A stretch of DNA of 32,218 bases from Bacteroidaceae bacterium (GTDB taxonomy: Bacteria > Bacteroidota > Bacteroidia > Bacteroidales > Bacteroidaceae). Position 1 is the stretch's first letter. Every line of letters begins with the position of its first letter. Below the pieces are notes generated by a model. That model made no database searches, was not told the origin of the DNA, and saw only the letters and a program-made list of their open reading frames with translations. The translations under genes were made by a program, and so were the position numbers. Shown here in pieces: positions 25,458 to 32,218 of the stretch. The DNA is taken from contig JAGDCM010000037.1 in assembly GCA_017958545.1 (NCBI GenBank), forward strand, positions 1-32,218, in the 5' to 3' direction.

Positions 25458-26699
25458 ATGGAACAAAAGAACAATTGCTCCTCACCCAAAGGGGGAGGAC
25501 GGGAGGGGGCCATCCTCTCTGAAAGATTAAACCGACTGGCTCCCAGTGCCACACTGGCAATGAGCCAGAAGAGCAGCGAACTGAAAGCTCAGGGCGTTGA
25601 TGTCATCAACATGAGTGTCGGCGAACCCGACTTCAACACACCCGAACACATCAAACGCGCCGCCATCAAGGCCGTTGAGGACAACTGGACCCGCTACAGC
25701 CCCGTGCCGGGCTATCCCGAACTCAAGAAAGCCATCGTGGCCAAGCTCAAGAACGAGAACGGTCTCGACTACGCTCCCTCGCAGATTCTCTGCAGCAACG
25801 GTGCCAAGCAGTCGGTCTGCAATGCCATCATGGCTCTTGTGAATGCCGGCGACGAGGTCATCATCCCCGCCCCCTACTGGGTGAGCTATCCCCAGATGGT
25901 GCTGCTGGCCGAGGGCACTCCCGTCTACGTGGCATGCGGCATCGAGCAGGATTTCAAGATGACTCCCGAGCAGCTTGAGAAGGCCATCACTCCCAAGACA
26001 CGCGCCCTCATCCTCTGCTCTCCCTCCAACCCCACCGGCAGCGTCTATTCCTCCGCCGAACTGGAGGCTCTCAAGGATGTGCTCCTGCGCCATCCCCGTG
26101 TCATCGTCATTGCCGACGAGATTTACGAGCATATCAACTATGTGGGCGCTCACGCCTCCATGGCACAGTTCCCCGACATCAAGGAGCGCGTTGTCATCAT
26201 CAACGGTGTCTCCAAGGCCTATGCCATGACGGGCTGGCGTATCGGTTTCATTGCCGCTCCCGAGTGGATTGTCAAGGGCTGCAACAAGCTGCAGGGCCAG
26301 TACACATCAGGTCCCTGTTCCGTGTCGCAGAAGGCAGCCGAGGAGGCCTACTCCGGTCCTCAGGACTGTGTCGAGGAGATGCGTCAGGCTTTCGAGCGCC
26401 GCAAGAACCTCATCGTATCTCTGGCAAAGGAGATTCCAGGTCTTGAGGTGAACGACCCCCAGGGTGCTTTCTATCTCTTCCCCAAGTGCAGCAGCTTCTA
26501 CGGCAAGAGTGCAGAGGGTCGCACCATCAACAACTCCACCGACCTTGCCATGTATCTCCTCGAGGTGGGTCATGTGGCCACTGTGGGCGGTGATGCTTTC
26601 GGCAGCCCCGAGTGCTTCCGCATGAGCTATGCCACCAGCGACGAGAACATCCGTGAGGCCATGCGCCGCATCAAGGAGTGCCTCGCCCGTTTGAAGTAA
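25458..26699 (+). CDS. aspC: Aspartate aminotransferase-like class I/II PLP enzyme
   Basis: This cytosolic PLP enzyme most likely transfers the amino group between aspartate (or a related amino acid) and 2-oxoglutarate. The 413-residue protein contains VGEPDFNTPEHIK (54-66), SPSNPTGSVY (188-197), ADEIYEHI (219-226) with the PLP-pairing Asp220, and NGVSKAYAMTGWRIGF (249-264) with the Schiff-base Lys253. The fold continues to a standard C-terminus. The first 18 residues are unusual: homologues begin close to LSERLNRLAPSA (residue 20). Here MEQKNN is followed by CSSPKGGGREGA, encoded by a dispersed C/G-rich repeat (25478-25511). It lies 79 bases behind ribBA and ends at a strong terminator. The exact substrate is inferred. 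Confidence 0.92.
   Translation: MEQKNNCSSPKGGGREGAILSERLNRLAPSATLAMSQKSSELKAQGVDVINMSVGEPDFNTPEHIKRAAIKAVEDNWTRYSPVPGYPELKKAIVAKLKNENGLDYAPSQILCSNGAKQSVCNAIMALVNAGDEVIIPAPYWVSYPQMVLLAEGTPVYVACGIEQDFKMTPEQLEKAITPKTRALILCSPSNPTGSVYSSAELEALKDVLLRHPRVIVIADEIYEHINYVGAHASMAQFPDIKERVVIINGVSKAYAMTGWRIGFIAAPEWIVKGCNKLQGQYTSGPCSVSQKAAEEAYSGPQDCVEEMRQAFERRKNLIVSLAKEIPGLEVNDPQGAFYLFPKCSSFYGKSAEGRTINNSTDLAMYLLEVGHVATVGGDAFGSPECFRMSYATSDENIREAMRRIKECLARLK
25478..25511 (+). repeat. Dispersed C/G-rich repeat within the aminotransferase N-terminus
   Basis: The stretch starts CTCCTCACCCAAAGGGGGAG and ends GGAGGGGGCC. It codes for the residues around SPKGGGREG and lies about 20 bases behind the start codon. 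Its reverse complement is similar to the sequence at 25379-25403, so the two could pair in the mRNA around the start codon. I recall sequences of this type as common dispersed repeats in Bacteroidetes genomes. Confidence 0.6.
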
Positions 26700-26722
26700 T
26701 ACCTTATATAAATAATAAGAAG

Positions 26723-26767
26723 CAGGCTGCCGGTGTTATCTGGCAGCCTGTTTCTGTTTTTTTGGGG
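26723..26767 (+). terminator. Intrinsic terminator of the lptF/G-ribBA-aspC operon
   Basis: CAGGCTGCC (26723-26731) and GGCAGCCTG (26742-26750) form a perfect 9-bp stem with a 10-base loop. It is followed by TTTCTGTTTTTTTGGGGG. It starts 24 bases beyond the aspC stop. Confidence 0.9.
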
Positions 26768-26770
26768 GTG

Positions 26771-26792
26771 CTAATACATCTCTAATACCTCC
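26771..26792 (+). repeat. Two 11-bp tandem units (CTAATAC type)
   Basis: CTAATACATCT and CTAATACCTCC are adjacent 11-base units sharing CTAATAC and the following CT. They have the same period as the array at 26888-26931. Confidence 0.5.
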
Positions 26793-26887
26793 GTTTTGAC
26801 GCTGCGATAAAAGTTGAATCACGCAGACTACTCTTTTATTTTTACATGAGTGTGGTCTTCTTCCGCAGTTTCGCAGGCGCACTGGGG

Positions 26888-26931
26888 ACTCTGAGGCCAC
26901 TCTGCGGCTACTCTGAGAATACTCTAAGTTG
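26888..26931 (+). repeat. Four 11-bp tandem units (ACTCTGxGGCT type)
   Basis: Four adjacent units, ACTCTGAGGCC, ACTCTGCGGCT, ACTCTGAGAAT and ACTCTAAGTTG, each 11 bases, share ACTCT. The period is not a multiple of three and the array is not inside a gene. Confidence 0.65.
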
Positions 26932-27091
26932 CCGTTTGTGATTTGTAAGCCGCTGATAATCAAGACGGATTTTCTGCGTTTTCTTCAAACGGAAGCCAAG
27001 AAACACGTGCGATGTGTGGTAATTTTATTTTACATCTGCAAAAAAATCGAATCGAACAATCGGACAAGTGGACTGGCTAATTTTGTGCCCC

Positions 27092-27129
27092 TTAAAAAGA
27101 CAGGCTGCCCGGCATCCCGGACAGCCTGT
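27092..27129 (-). terminator. Terminator of the LemA/DUF2207 operon, possibly bidirectional
   Basis: ACAGGCTG (27100-27107) pairs with CAGCCTGT (27122-27129), with an inner CCGG/CCGG pairing. On the minus strand the stem is followed by CTTTTTAAGG, 6 bases beyond the stop at 27135. On the plus strand it is followed by TTTTAATTAA. The stem shares CAGGCTGCC with the terminator at 26723. Confidence 0.8.
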
Positions 27130-27134
27130 TTTAA

Positions 27135-29075
27135 TTAACGGAAGCCGCTACCGCCGCCGCCTGAGTGACCACCACCTCCGCCATAGCTGCTGTAGCCGTC
27201 GTCTCCGCTGCTGCTCCTGCGTTCGCGACGCTCTCTTTCCCTTTCGTACTCCTCCACTTCCTTTTGTTCCTTATAAGTCATGTAGGAATGGGCGAAGAGC
27301 AGGGATGAGGTGATGGTCTCGGTAAGGGGAGCAATGTCTTCAAACAGTTGCTCTGCACCTATCATGTCGTTCAGTTCCGCCACGTCGGGGGCTATCTTTT
27401 TCATATCCTTGCGCACCTGGTCGGCAATGCCGTAGAAGGATGCAAACACCAGATACTCCTTCCACAGCGCAACTTCCTCTATGTAGCGCTCCCCTACTAG
27501 TGAGAAGTCCTTGAGATACCGCAGGAAACCTACCACCTGCATGGCATTCTCCCTGTTCAGCAGTTTCTCGTCCAGTATTCCTCCCGTCAGTCTGTTGAGC
27601 ATATTGGCAAACGGACGCCATTGCATGGGATTCTCTTTTATATAATCACTCAGCTCGTCCGGTTGCAGCACATGGTCTTCCGCCGCTGCATCATACAGCA
27701 GTTTCTGCAGGTGATACTCTATGCCTGCATCGTTGAGGTAACCTTTGAAGTTTTCCTCTGTCTCCCTCCACTGACTGATTTTTATTGCCTTGTTACCTGG
27801 CAGTTCATACGTTCTGGAGTATCTGTTGTGCACCAGCATATCCTTGATATCCTCGCCCTTTTCCGGCTTGACGGGTTCGCTCACATGGAACAGTTTCCTT
27901 ACTTTCCCGTCTGCCTCGTCCACCGTTATACTTATCTTTTTCCGGTATATCATACGAAGGACAAAGGCTTCAAACATATGTTGCAGATTGTAGGTAAGGT
28001 CGAGCGTTTCACCTCCGTACGAATAGGAGTAGGTATTCAGAGTGTCAAGTATCACACCCGAGAGGAGCAGATTGCCCCCCAACGGCAGGTTGCGCCAGTA
28101 AGGCACCTCGTTGAGTTTTTTGCCGTCCGTGAGTCCGCTGACCAAAGTCATGACACGCTCTTCCTCCTGCTTCTGCCGCTTCTTGTCGCGCTTTGTCACC
28201 ATGAATGCCGCAACTACTATGCCTATTATGACCAAACTCCCTCCGAGCAGTCCCCAGTCAGGGCCGCTCGGCTCCGGTGCCACATCGTCGTGACGCGGAA
28301 CTCCGTTGCCTGGCTGCGGCGACACGGCATCGCCCAGTCCGGCATCCTCAAGGTTGTAGTCGCTGCCCTCAAGTGCCTTGCGCTTCACGGTTTCCTTGAA
28401 TGAGGCATCCAGCTTCAGCGCGGGTTCGAAGAGTCCCTTGTTCAGCTGCAACATGATAATAATCCTGTCGCCGTTTCTCATGGGCGAATCATTGGAGGCA
28501 ATACACGTACCCTCATCGAATCCCTTGTAACCGTAGTAACCGAATGCCCATATACCCGTATTCTCCCTTGTGAGCGAGTCTTCCTCATATGCTATCGTCA
28601 CAAAAGCCTTCTGTGCGGGCGAGTTGGACGCTTCGTAGAAAGAATGGCAGAAACCGTCATAGTCAGTGTATGCCTTCACGAGGTTGGTGACGGTATAGCA
28701 GATGTAATACGTGCGCTTGCCCGCATCACCTATTCCCCAGCAAAGTTCCACGCCTTTTCCTGTGCGGTGATAGCCACAGCGTCCTTTTTTATCTGCACGT
28801 GAGCGGTCGATGTCCCACTCGTCTTCAACAACGTATTCAGTGTCTGTGTCGTCAAACACCTTGAGGTTGCACACTTCCATGTTGTCCATATTGTTGAAGG
28901 TGATGAAGCCTTCCGTACCTTCTGTGCCCACCTGCACATCACGGCGCTCTATGATGCGGGCACTGCCGTCCTTCTTCAGCGTGACCTTCATGAGCAGCTT
29001 ATCCAGAGAATGCTGCCCGCATACCGCTGATGATATGACACATAGCAGCGATATTAATGCTATATATTTTCTCAT
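27135..29075 (-). CDS. DUF2207 family membrane protein with glycine-rich tail
   Basis: The 646-residue protein has a signal peptide (1-20, AVCG-Q), an extracytoplasmic beta-rich domain (about 22-270), one membrane helix (274-294, followed by KRDKKRQKQEEER as a cytosolic anchor) and a large cytosolic helical part (about 300-610). The end is Gly/Ser-rich (GGGGHSGGGGSGFR). This layout is that of DUF2207 proteins, which are often encoded next to LemA in bacteria, as here (lemA ends 10 bases upstream). The function is unknown. DUF2207 proteins commonly end in such a Gly-rich tail. The cytosolic region has more charged residues and no enzyme motif that I can see. It is last in the operon and ends at the hairpin 27092-27129. 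Confidence 0.88.
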   Translation of the reverse strand: MRKYIALISLLCVISSAVCGQHSLDKLLMKVTLKKDGSARIIERRDVQVGTEGTEGFITFNNMDNMEVCNLKVFDDTDTEYVVEDEWDIDRSRADKKGRCGYHRTGKGVELCWGIGDAGKRTYYICYTVTNLVKAYTDYDGFCHSFYEASNSPAQKAFVTIAYEEDSLTRENTGIWAFGYYGYKGFDEGTCIASNDSPMRNGDRIIIMLQLNKGLFEPALKLDASFKETVKRKALEGSDYNLEDAGLGDAVSPQPGNGVPRHDDVAPEPSGPDWGLLGGSLVIIGIVVAAFMVTKRDKKRQKQEEERVMTLVSGLTDGKKLNEVPYWRNLPLGGNLLLSGVILDTLNTYSYSYGGETLDLTYNLQHMFEAFVLRMIYRKKISITVDEADGKVRKLFHVSEPVKPEKGEDIKDMLVHNRYSRTYELPGNKAIKISQWRETEENFKGYLNDAGIEYHLQKLLYDAAAEDHVLQPDELSDYIKENPMQWRPFANMLNRLTGGILDEKLLNRENAMQVVGFLRYLKDFSLVGERYIEEVALWKEYLVFASFYGIADQVRKDMKKIAPDVAELNDMIGAEQLFEDIAPLTETITSSLLFAHSYMTYKEQKEVEEYERERERRERRSSSGDDGYSSYGGGGGHSGGGGSGFR

Positions 29076-29085
29076 AACCTGCTCT

Positions 29086-29652
29086 TTAGAACAATTCCGG
29101 CATACCTTTCTTCTTCCCGTCGTCAGCCTTCAGATAGTCCTTCGCGCCGAAGTGCAGGAGACCGGCAACGAAACTCGACGGCCACTGGCGCACGTAGCGG
29201 TTCATGCGTGTAGCGGAGTCGTTGTATATCATACGAGCCATGCGCACGTTTTCCTCAAAGCTTTCTATGCCGGACATTGCCTTCTCATAGAGTCCCGATG
29301 CCTTGAGTTCCGGGTAGTCCTCCCTCACGGCCATGAGTTTGCCCATGACCTCGGTGAAGGCCGTCTGCTCCCGTTCGACATCCCCGGCTGAGCGCACTTC
29401 CACACCTCTGCGCGCCTCTATCGCCTTTATCAGCGTGTCGCTCTCGTATTTCGCATACGTCGACGCAGCCTTTGCCAAGGCCAGAAGAGCATCCCATCGC
29501 GAGTTCATCTGCACCTCTATCTGGCTCAGCGCATTACTGCATTTCTCATCCAGATTCACAAGTTCACGCTGAGTGGAGATAAACCACATAAACACCACTG
29601 CTGCTATGATTACCAGCAGACCAGCCACTACCAAACCACTTATCATTTCCAT
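29086..29652 (-). CDS. lemA: LemA family protein
   Basis: LemA proteins are small membrane-anchored helical proteins of unclear function; a Listeria homologue supplies a presented peptide. The 188-residue product has an N-terminal membrane helix (about 5-24), then a long helical domain with NLDEKCSNALSQIEVQMNSR, YPELKAS and the family-typical SFEENVRMARMIYNDSATRMNR and WPSSFVAGLLHFGAKDYL. It lies 10 bases before the DUF2207 gene and starts 3 bases behind the gene at 29656-30399, so co-transcription is very likely. Confidence 0.95.
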   Translation of the reverse strand: MEMISGLVVAGLLVIIAAVVFMWFISTQRELVNLDEKCSNALSQIEVQMNSRWDALLALAKAASTYAKYESDTLIKAIEARRGVEVRSAGDVEREQTAFTEVMGKLMAVREDYPELKASGLYEKAMSGIESFEENVRMARMIYNDSATRMNRYVRQWPSSFVAGLLHFGAKDYLKADDGKKKGMPELF

Positions 29653-29655
29653 AAT

Positions 29656-30399
29656 TTATGCGTTTTCGTTTTGGTTTTCTTGCCCTGAGTTTGTCGAAGG
29701 GTCGTCTTCGTTTTCGTCCCAGTTTTCGTCTTCGTTTTCGTATACTGGTGGAACGAATCTCCTTACGCACTTCATGTTTGTAATGAATTTTATTCCGAAG
29801 GCACCGTCTCTCACGTAGGCTATGCATGTATCGCCCTCTGAAACAAGGTTATAATACTCGAAGGGGTAGTCACCGGATATTGACTCCTCCTTTCCGTCAT
29901 CGAGGAAGCGGAAACTCATATTGTATTTGTCCACCGTGCTGTGTTCCTCCACATCTTCCTTATTGCCGAAAAGGTCTTTTCTCTGCTTTATGGTAAGATA
30001 TTCGCTGTGATGGTGCTTGTGGTATGTTATCACGCACAGACGCTCCACAGGGGGATTGTTCTTTGCCGTCTGATAGCTGATGCGTTCCAGAAGCAGATTG
30101 AAACAGCCGAAGATGAGCAGCAGTATTCCTGCAACGCATGTCACGATAAGCGCACTGCGACGTATGGATTTCTTGAATATGCACACTATTCCCACTACGC
30201 ACAGGATGCAGAATATCGTGGCAAACAATGTTGCAACGGCATCACTGATGGGATTGATGCTCACAATGGATTTCGGGAATCCCCCGACCACTGCCACACC
30301 AACTGCACCCACTCCTGCCAGTACCAACAGTGAAATCAGCACGAATTTCAAAAACTTGTTCTCCACCGGCTTAATTCCGGGATAATCGTCGTTTTTCAT
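29656..30399 (-). CDS. Three-helix membrane protein of unknown function
   Basis: I do not recognise this 247-residue protein. It has three hydrophobic segments (about 17-41, 53-75 and 80-104) and then a mostly beta domain (about 115-218). That domain contains FRFLDDGKEESISGDYPFEYYNLVSEGDTCIAYVRDGAFGI with a YxxVSxGD-type turn. The C-terminus is acidic (ENEDENWDENEDD). Residues 233-240 (DPSTNSGQ) are encoded by a dispersed 19-base repeat (29683-29701), and the flanks are made of GTTTTCGTC-type hexamer repeats. Its position just before lemA suggests a role with the LemA/DUF2207 pair at the envelope. Confidence 0.8.
   Translation of the reverse strand: MKNDDYPGIKPVENKFLKFVLISLLVLAGVGAVGVAVVGGFPKSIVSINPISDAVATLFATIFCILCVVGIVCIFKKSIRRSALIVTCVAGILLLIFGCFNLLLERISYQTAKNNPPVERLCVITYHKHHHSEYLTIKQRKDLFGNKEDVEEHSTVDKYNMSFRFLDDGKEESISGDYPFEYYNLVSEGDTCIAYVRDGAFGIKFITNMKCVRRFVPPVYENEDENWDENEDDPSTNSGQENQNENA
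29683..29701 (-). repeat. Dispersed CCCTTCGACAAACTCAGGG repeat inside a coding region
   Basis: On the minus strand this reads CCCTTCGACAAACTCAGGG, with imperfect dyad ends (CCCT and AGGG). I recall the nearly identical CCCTTCGACAAGCTCAGGG as a dispersed repeat in many bacterial genomes. When translated it gives the telltale peptides DPSTNSGQ or FDKLRA. Here it is in frame in the acidic tail of the 247-residue membrane protein. Confidence 0.75.
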
Positions 30400-30417
30400 A
30401 GCTGTGAGGTTTTTAGT

Positions 30418-31935
30418 TTATGGTTTAGTGATTATGAATTTCCCGCCGTCCCACCTGTACGTCCTCGATTCACTACCCTCGTCGGGGTTGTTCACCGACA
30501 CGGTGACTGTCTTGTCCTTTGCTGAGACGGTATATACATCCAGCCCGTTTATCTCAGGAGGCTCTATGCCCAGATAATCGTGGCCTGTCATTTCCATGCG
30601 GCAAGTAGAGGCATCATAGACGTAGATTGACAAACCGCTGTACTGCCCTGCGATAATCTCGCCGTTTGTGTAGTCCCTGTGTATCACCACCAACGTCTTG
30701 TGGCGACCGTCGCTATTGTCCCAGCAGCATATCTCCGTGGTGTCTGTCCACACGAATCTGTCCGATGAGTCACGGCTGAAATATATCACGCAGTCGTCGC
30801 CGCATTGCTTCTTCTTTTTCTTTTCTATGTAGGCAAGCAGTTCGCCGGGGTCCTCCTGCCGCGACAAGGCCTTCACGAAGTCGGACATAGAAGGAGCCTC
30901 CCCCTTGAACTCCACGGGAAAGCTGTAGTCCTCCTCTGTCGGAATAAGTTCCTGCGCCTGTTCGGTGAGGTAGGGTTTCAACGTGTTGTATGAAATCGTG
31001 TCGCCCGGCATACCCATAGCATACGGTGCTATCTCATATTGCTGATATATGACGACATATCCCGTCTCTGTCATATAGGGCGGTGTCGACGGCAGCGGCA
31101 GTTCCGACACGCTCTTCACACCTTGGAGGACATCCATCAGTTCGCGGTCGCTGCCGGCATCGAAATAGGTCTTCAGCATGTCCTTCAGCACATCGTTCAG
31201 CTCTGCCCTCCGGTCGCTGCGCACTATATCCCATGTCATCTGTTTGCCGTCTTCCTTGCTGAACGTGGCACCAGTTTCTCTTGTCAGGGGATGCGCACCG
31301 CCGAAATCAAGATACGTGGTGAGGGCATACGTCACCGCCTTGTCGCTCTCGTATATCTTGTCCATCACGGCCTCATAGCTCAATTCCGCATAGTCGGGCA
31401 CTCCGTCCTCCAACGTGCTGCGCAGGGTGTCCACATGTGCTTCCCCGTAATAGTCCACCAAAGCCTGCAGACCGCCTCTGTCACCCTTGTAGCCGCCTCC
31501 CAGCTCTTTGCTCAGCCACTCGTTGAACTCCTCGTCCACTCCGTCGACGGGCACCAGGGCAACGATGCTGCACGATATCCTGTCGTCTTCATACGAGTAG
31601 AACACTGTGTCCGTCTCCGCCGCTTCCATCACCGGCGGGCGATACTGTCCTGCCGCCAAAGCTGCTATGGAACTACCCATAACGAACAGTGAGACAAGTA
31701 TGCCGAACACACAGCCCGCCACGCACCACCAGCGGCGCACTATTATCGACGTCACCAGCTGGCACACCAGCACCAAGAACATCAGACAGGTGCCCACCAT
31801 CGAAACACCCATCATGTCCTTGTTTTCATTCATACCGCCGATGACACCCACAATGCACAGCACCGCAAGCAGTATCACGGACACAGCCCACAGGCGCGAG
31901 AAAAGGGTCAGTTTTTTCTTTGATGAATCTTTCAT
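30418..31935 (-). CDS. Membrane protein with RsiV-like DUF3298 domain
   Basis: The 505-residue protein has three N-terminal hydrophobic segments (about 14-33, 44-66 and 70-95) and then a large extracytoplasmic region. The central part shows DUF3298/RsiV hallmarks: TYLDFGGAHPL (207-217) and a block YQQYEIAPYAMGMP (297-310). In Bacillus, RsiV is an anti-sigma factor whose DUF3298 domain binds lysozyme. Here there is no anti-sigma N-terminus, so only the sensor-type fold is shared. The last third (about 370-505) has beta-rich character (DRFVWTDTTEICCWDNSDG, TYRWDGGKFIITKP) and may bind a ligand. It lies 18 bases before the next gene and 12 behind the partial gene. Confidence 0.83.
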   Translation of the reverse strand: MKDSSKKKLTLFSRLWAVSVILLAVLCIVGVIGGMNENKDMMGVSMVGTCLMFLVLVCQLVTSIIVRRWWCVAGCVFGILVSLFVMGSSIAALAAGQYRPPVMEAAETDTVFYSYEDDRISCSIVALVPVDGVDEEFNEWLSKELGGGYKGDRGGLQALVDYYGEAHVDTLRSTLEDGVPDYAELSYEAVMDKIYESDKAVTYALTTYLDFGGAHPLTRETGATFSKEDGKQMTWDIVRSDRRAELNDVLKDMLKTYFDAGSDRELMDVLQGVKSVSELPLPSTPPYMTETGYVVIYQQYEIAPYAMGMPGDTISYNTLKPYLTEQAQELIPTEEDYSFPVEFKGEAPSMSDFVKALSRQEDPGELLAYIEKKKKKQCGDDCVIYFSRDSSDRFVWTDTTEICCWDNSDGRHKTLVVIHRDYTNGEIIAGQYSGLSIYVYDASTCRMEMTGHDYLGIEPPEINGLDVYTVSAKDKTVTVSVNNPDEGSESRTYRWDGGKFIITKP

Positions 31936-31947
31936 GGTCGTTGTATG

Positions 31948-32218
31948 TTAGTTCATAAGTGATTTCAGGTAATTCACTATTGCACAGCAGCCTGCCGGCA
32001 CGGACCCGCGCTCCGATTCGCTGTTAATATCTCCGCCCTCGAACTTGCAATAGAACTGCCACGAGGGCGCTCCGCCCAGCACATCGGGAGCACCGCGGAA
32101 CGGCGGCGACTCCACATAGCGGTTCAGACACTGGTACGCCTTACTCCGTTCTGCCAGTTCGCGCACCTTGCACGCCACCGTGTCGGACACCTCCCTGCCG
32201 TTAAGCGTCCAACGCCCG
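31948..32218 (-). CDS. C-terminal end of a protein of unknown function, cut by window edge
   Basis: An open frame enters from the right edge and stops at 31948, giving about 89 residues that end CCAIVNYLKSLMN. There is no stop between the edge and the GTG at 32190, so the true start lies outside the window. The visible part has four cysteines and reads KAYQCLNRYVESPPF and APSWQFYCKFEGGDI. I do not recognise it. It lies 12 bases before the DUF3298 gene and is probably in the same operon. Confidence 0.65.
   Translation of the reverse strand, partial: GRWTLNGREVSDTVACKVRELAERSKAYQCLNRYVESPPFRGAPDVLGGAPSWQFYCKFEGGDINSESERGSVPAGCCAIVNYLKSLMN

Larger units (their letters stand above)
26700..27134. 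other. 435-base non-coding region with repeats and two terminators
   Basis: No convincing gene lies between the aminotransferase stop and the stop of the minus-strand DUF2207 gene. The region holds a plus-strand terminator (26723-26767), an 11-bp periodic repeat (26771-26792 and 26888-26931) and a second hairpin (27100-27129). The short open frames here (69-75 codons) have low-complexity, basic products and no start signals or family features, so I left them out. It may contain remnants of a dispersed element. Confidence 0.6.

Noticed and set aside
26736..26963. 75-codon open frame in the non-coding region after aspC
   Set aside because: It runs over the terminator and the 11-bp repeats and has a basic low-complexity product and no start signal.
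26700..27134. CRISPR array
   Set aside because: The 11-bp units are adjacent without unique spacers and there are only a few of them. No cas genes are in the window.

Overview
The window looks like a chromosomal segment from a member of the Bacteroidales, most likely a Prevotella-like gut or rumen organism. The genus is a guess. Evidence for the order: promoters of the Bacteroidetes type (TTTG, about 20 bases, TAnnTTTG), little Shine-Dalgarno sequence, a gldH gene, the gene orders holB-ricT-gldH and purH-mreBCD-mrdA-rodA, an LptF/G permease joined to ribBA, and several secreted glycoside hydrolases. I see no phage, plasmid, transposase, CRISPR array or rRNA.

Layout. 1-1094: 3' part missing from a secreted protein of unknown function (minus). 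1253-2137: a cation diffusion facilitator (minus). 2309-4759: a secreted GH2 beta-galactosidase-like enzyme (plus). 4764-9747: a minus-strand cluster read as GH51 arabinofuranosidase, phosphoglucosamine mutase, voltage-gated ion channel with a zinc ribbon, a shrunken methyltransferase-like protein and a small DUF2795 protein. 9872-12716: holB, ricT, gldH (plus). 12447-18699: a standalone IMP cyclohydrolase followed by mreB, mreC, mreD, mrdA and rodA (minus), the rod-shape cell wall machine. 18844-21351: a second GH2 enzyme (plus). 21329-22102: a CAT-anticodon tRNA followed 4 bases later by tcdA (minus). 22227-26699: LptF/G permease, ribBA and an aspartate aminotransferase (plus). 26700-27134: non-coding, with two related terminator hairpins and an 11-bp periodic repeat. 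27135-32218: a minus-strand set of envelope proteins (partial protein, RsiV-like DUF3298 protein, three-helix membrane protein, LemA, DUF2207 protein).

How the genes work together. The three glycosidases point to use of plant arabinan, galactan or arabinogalactan side chains, but no SusC/SusD pair is present here. The mre-mrd-rod set builds the lateral wall, and glmM supplies UDP-GlcNAc precursor. The tRNA and TcdA are substrate and modifying enzyme. The right-hand envelope operon is the least understood part.

The most unusual signals are at sequence level. Three different short dispersed repeat sequences sit in frame inside coding regions (GH2 at about 2952-3003, the aminotransferase N-terminus at 25478-25511, a membrane protein C-terminus at 29683-29701). 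The GldH C-terminal third is encoded antisense to the conserved end of RodA. The ricT lysine tract doubles as the start region of gldH. I found no clear new defence or mobile system; the LemA/DUF2207/RsiV-like operon is the best candidate for an undescribed system.
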